A stretch of 13,585 bases of DNA, from assembly GCA_964457755.1 (NCBI GenBank), contig CAYWGC010000067.1, forward strand, positions 1-13,585. Direction: 5' to 3'. A model generated the notes under the pieces. The model was not told where the DNA came from. It saw only the letters and a list, made by a program, of their open reading frames with translations, and ran no database searches. This stretch comes from Tharpella sp964457755 (GTDB lineage: Bacteria > Desulfobacterota > Anaeroferrophillalia > Anaeroferrophillales > Tharpellaceae). This document shows, piece after piece, positions 13,069 to 13,585 of the stretch (the stretch's first letter is position 1; the number at the start of each line of letters is the position of its first letter). A program made the translations under genes and the position numbers.

Positions 13069-13386
13069 ATGAAGAAGATTATCAGAGGCAAGCGTTTTGA
13101 CACAGACAGCGCGCACCGGATCGGGTCCGATTGCTCGAGCCTTCCCGCCAACGACTTTGGCTATTGGGACGTTTCGTTGTACGTCAGCCCTCGGAGTAAG
13201 TCCTATTTTATCGCTGGTAGCGGCGGCCCTATGACCAGGTTTGCACAATCAGCCGGACAAAATCAATGGACGGGCGGCAGCGATTTAATTCCGATGACCC
13301 GCGAAGAGGCGTTTGCATGGGCGCAAGAACATCTAACTACAGAAGAAATTGAAAAAGAGTTTTCGGATTTAATTGAAGAAACTTGA
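13069..13386 (+). CDS. Conserved-looking cargo protein of unknown function, 105 aa
   Basis: ATG 13069 follows GAGGAG at a proper distance. The sequence starts KKIIRGKRFDTDSAHRIG, then has FGYWDVSLYVSPRSKSYFIA, GSGGPMTRFAQSAGQNQWTG and GSDLIPMTREEAFAWAQEHL, with an acidic helical tail. I recall this general pattern (KxIxGKRYDT, YW..LY, GEGGPM, GSDIIPL) in small proteins of plasmids, phages and integrative elements with no assigned function. It is the last gene of the element and is followed by a strong terminator. It probably works with its operon partner. Confidence 0.75.
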   Translation: MKKIIRGKRFDTDSAHRIGSDCSSLPANDFGYWDVSLYVSPRSKSYFIAGSGGPMTRFAQSAGQNQWTGGSDLIPMTREEAFAWAQEHLTTEEIEKEFSDLIEET

Positions 13387-13412
13387 CAAAAAACCGCTAT
13401 CAATAAAAAGAC

Positions 13413-13458
13413 AAAAAAGGCCGTTCGGGTGTAAAAACATCCAAACGGCCTTTTTTTT
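13413..13458 (+). terminator. Strong bidirectional terminator after the cargo genes
   Basis: GGCCGTT (13419-13425) pairs with AACGGCC (13444-13450), and the stem continues inside with GGGTGT/ACATCC around an AAAA loop. It is flanked by six A on the left and eight T on the right, so it can stop transcription in both directions. It isolates the element's genes from the tRNA transcript. Confidence 0.9.
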
Positions 13459-13467
13459 ACGGGTAGC

Positions 13468-13486
13468 TGGTAGCAGGGTGGTAGCA
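13468..13486. promoter_or_regulatory. Right-end integrase arm-type sites
   Basis: TGGTAGCA at 13468-13475 and 13479-13486 repeats the left-end pair, including the GGG spacer and the 11-bp period. In all, 21 bp are identical to 4121-4141. A partial GGTAGC precedes it at 13462-13467, which may be a third, weaker site. Confidence 0.65.
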
Positions 13487-13490
13487 AGTG

Positions 13491-13525
13491 AAAATAAAAA
13501 GGGGTTAAGCAATCTGCCTAACCCC
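13491..13525 (-). terminator. Element-supplied terminator for the reconstituted tRNA-fMet
   Basis: GGGGTTA (13501-13507) pairs with TAACCCC (13519-13525), and an inner GCA/TGC extends the hairpin. On the minus strand it is followed by a T-rich run (TTTTTATTTT). It takes the place of the original terminator at 3902-3937, using the same clamp but a different loop. Confidence 0.75.
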
Positions 13526-13530
13526 TTGAA

Positions 13531-13583
13531 TTTATTGGTAGCGGGGGCTGGATTTGAACCAACGACCTCCGGGTTATGAGCCC
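13531..13583 (-). repeat. attR: element-side copy of the 53-bp att repeat
   Basis: Identical to 3941-3993 over 53 bp. The identity ends at 13584, where this copy continues as tRNA sequence. The base before each repeat differs (A at 13530, T at 3940), but the ten bases before that match, so homology extends weakly into the terminators. Confidence 0.92.
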
Positions 13584-13585
13584 GA
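13536..13585 (-). tRNA. tRNA-fMet(CAT), 3' part; 5' part lies beyond the window
   Basis: The minus strand reads TCGGG, anticodon loop CTCATAA with anticodon CAT (complement of 13576-13578), CCCGG, the variable loop, T arm GGTTCAAATCC and an encoded CCA end (complement of 13536-13538). Three consecutive G:C pairs in the anticodon stem (GGG/CCC) are the hallmark of bacterial initiator tRNA. Base 72 would be T; the 1:72 mismatch typical of initiators cannot be tested because position 1 is outside the window. Confidence 0.85.

Larger units (their letters stand above)
3941..13583 (+). mobile_element. Integrated satellite-like element in the initiator tRNA-Met gene, 9.59 kb
   Basis: The 53-bp att repeats are 9590 bp apart. 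Between them lie a tyrosine integrase at the left end, an AlpA-like regulator, a prim-pol/SF3 helicase, an iteron array, a P27-type terminase small subunit, an HK97-type capsid gene and cargo at the right end. All genes read on the plus strand. There is no portal, head protease, large terminase, tail, lysis or CI-type repressor gene, so it is too small for an autonomous tailed phage. P4-like satellites and phage-inducible islands share the integrase-AlpA-primase backbone. The TerS plus capsid pair without other head genes differs from the P4 type and from capsid-forming PICIs, which carry a fuller head module. Confidence 0.88.

Overview
The window is a piece of bacterial chromosome carrying a compact integrated genetic element next to the worn edge of a defence region. 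The organism cannot be named from sequence alone. The moderate base composition, the initiator tRNA type and the protein styles would fit a Gram-negative anaerobe such as a Desulfobacterota member, but that is a weak inference.

Region 1 (1-3722, plus strand) is a defence-island edge. It opens with the C-terminal winged-helix end of an AlbA/HATPase-type ATP-binding protein, of the sort found inside type I restriction-modification loci. A 19-codon stub follows whose first eleven residues look like the start of HsdR. Next is an intact 979-residue TOTE-type conflict protein (coiled coil, archaeo-eukaryotic primase, SF2 helicase, PLD-like nuclease). Last is a nucleotidyltransferase gene broken by one in-frame TGA. 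The layout suggests that hsdR was cut off and replaced by the TOTE module.

Region 2 (3941-13583) is a 9.59-kb integrated element with the build of a phage satellite. It is bounded by a perfect 53-bp direct repeat made of the 3' part of an initiator tRNA-Met(CAT) gene on the minus strand. The right copy belongs to the reconstituted tRNA gene, which runs off the window; the left copy is the displaced 3' end. Each copy is followed, in tRNA direction, by its own intrinsic terminator. Paired octamers TGGTAGCA with 11-bp spacing lie just inside both ends and look like integrase arm-type sites.

Inside the element, all genes read on the plus strand. In order they are: a tyrosine integrase behind a strong sigma70-like promoter; an overlapping unknown gene with a Cys cluster; an AlpA-like regulator whose ribosome binding site lies in a hairpin; a 41-aa ORF; and a prim-pol/D5 SF3 helicase. 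An iteron array with AT-rich DNA (probable replication origin) follows, then four tiny overlapping genes and a terminator-like fold. The virion-related block is a P27-family terminase small subunit, an unknown 123-aa protein, three related hairpins and an HK97-fold major capsid protein. After it come a dense run of stem-loops at 12266-12451, a decayed ParB-like fragment, and two cargo genes with their own promoter and terminator.

The likely logic is integration into tRNA-fMet, AlpA-type control of excision, self-directed replication through the primase-helicase and iterons, and packaging using its own TerS and capsid protein. Portal, protease, large terminase and tail functions would come from a helper phage, because none is encoded here. 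A satellite that carries only TerS plus a major capsid protein is the most unusual thing in the window. The two structured RNA-like regions around the capsid gene come next.
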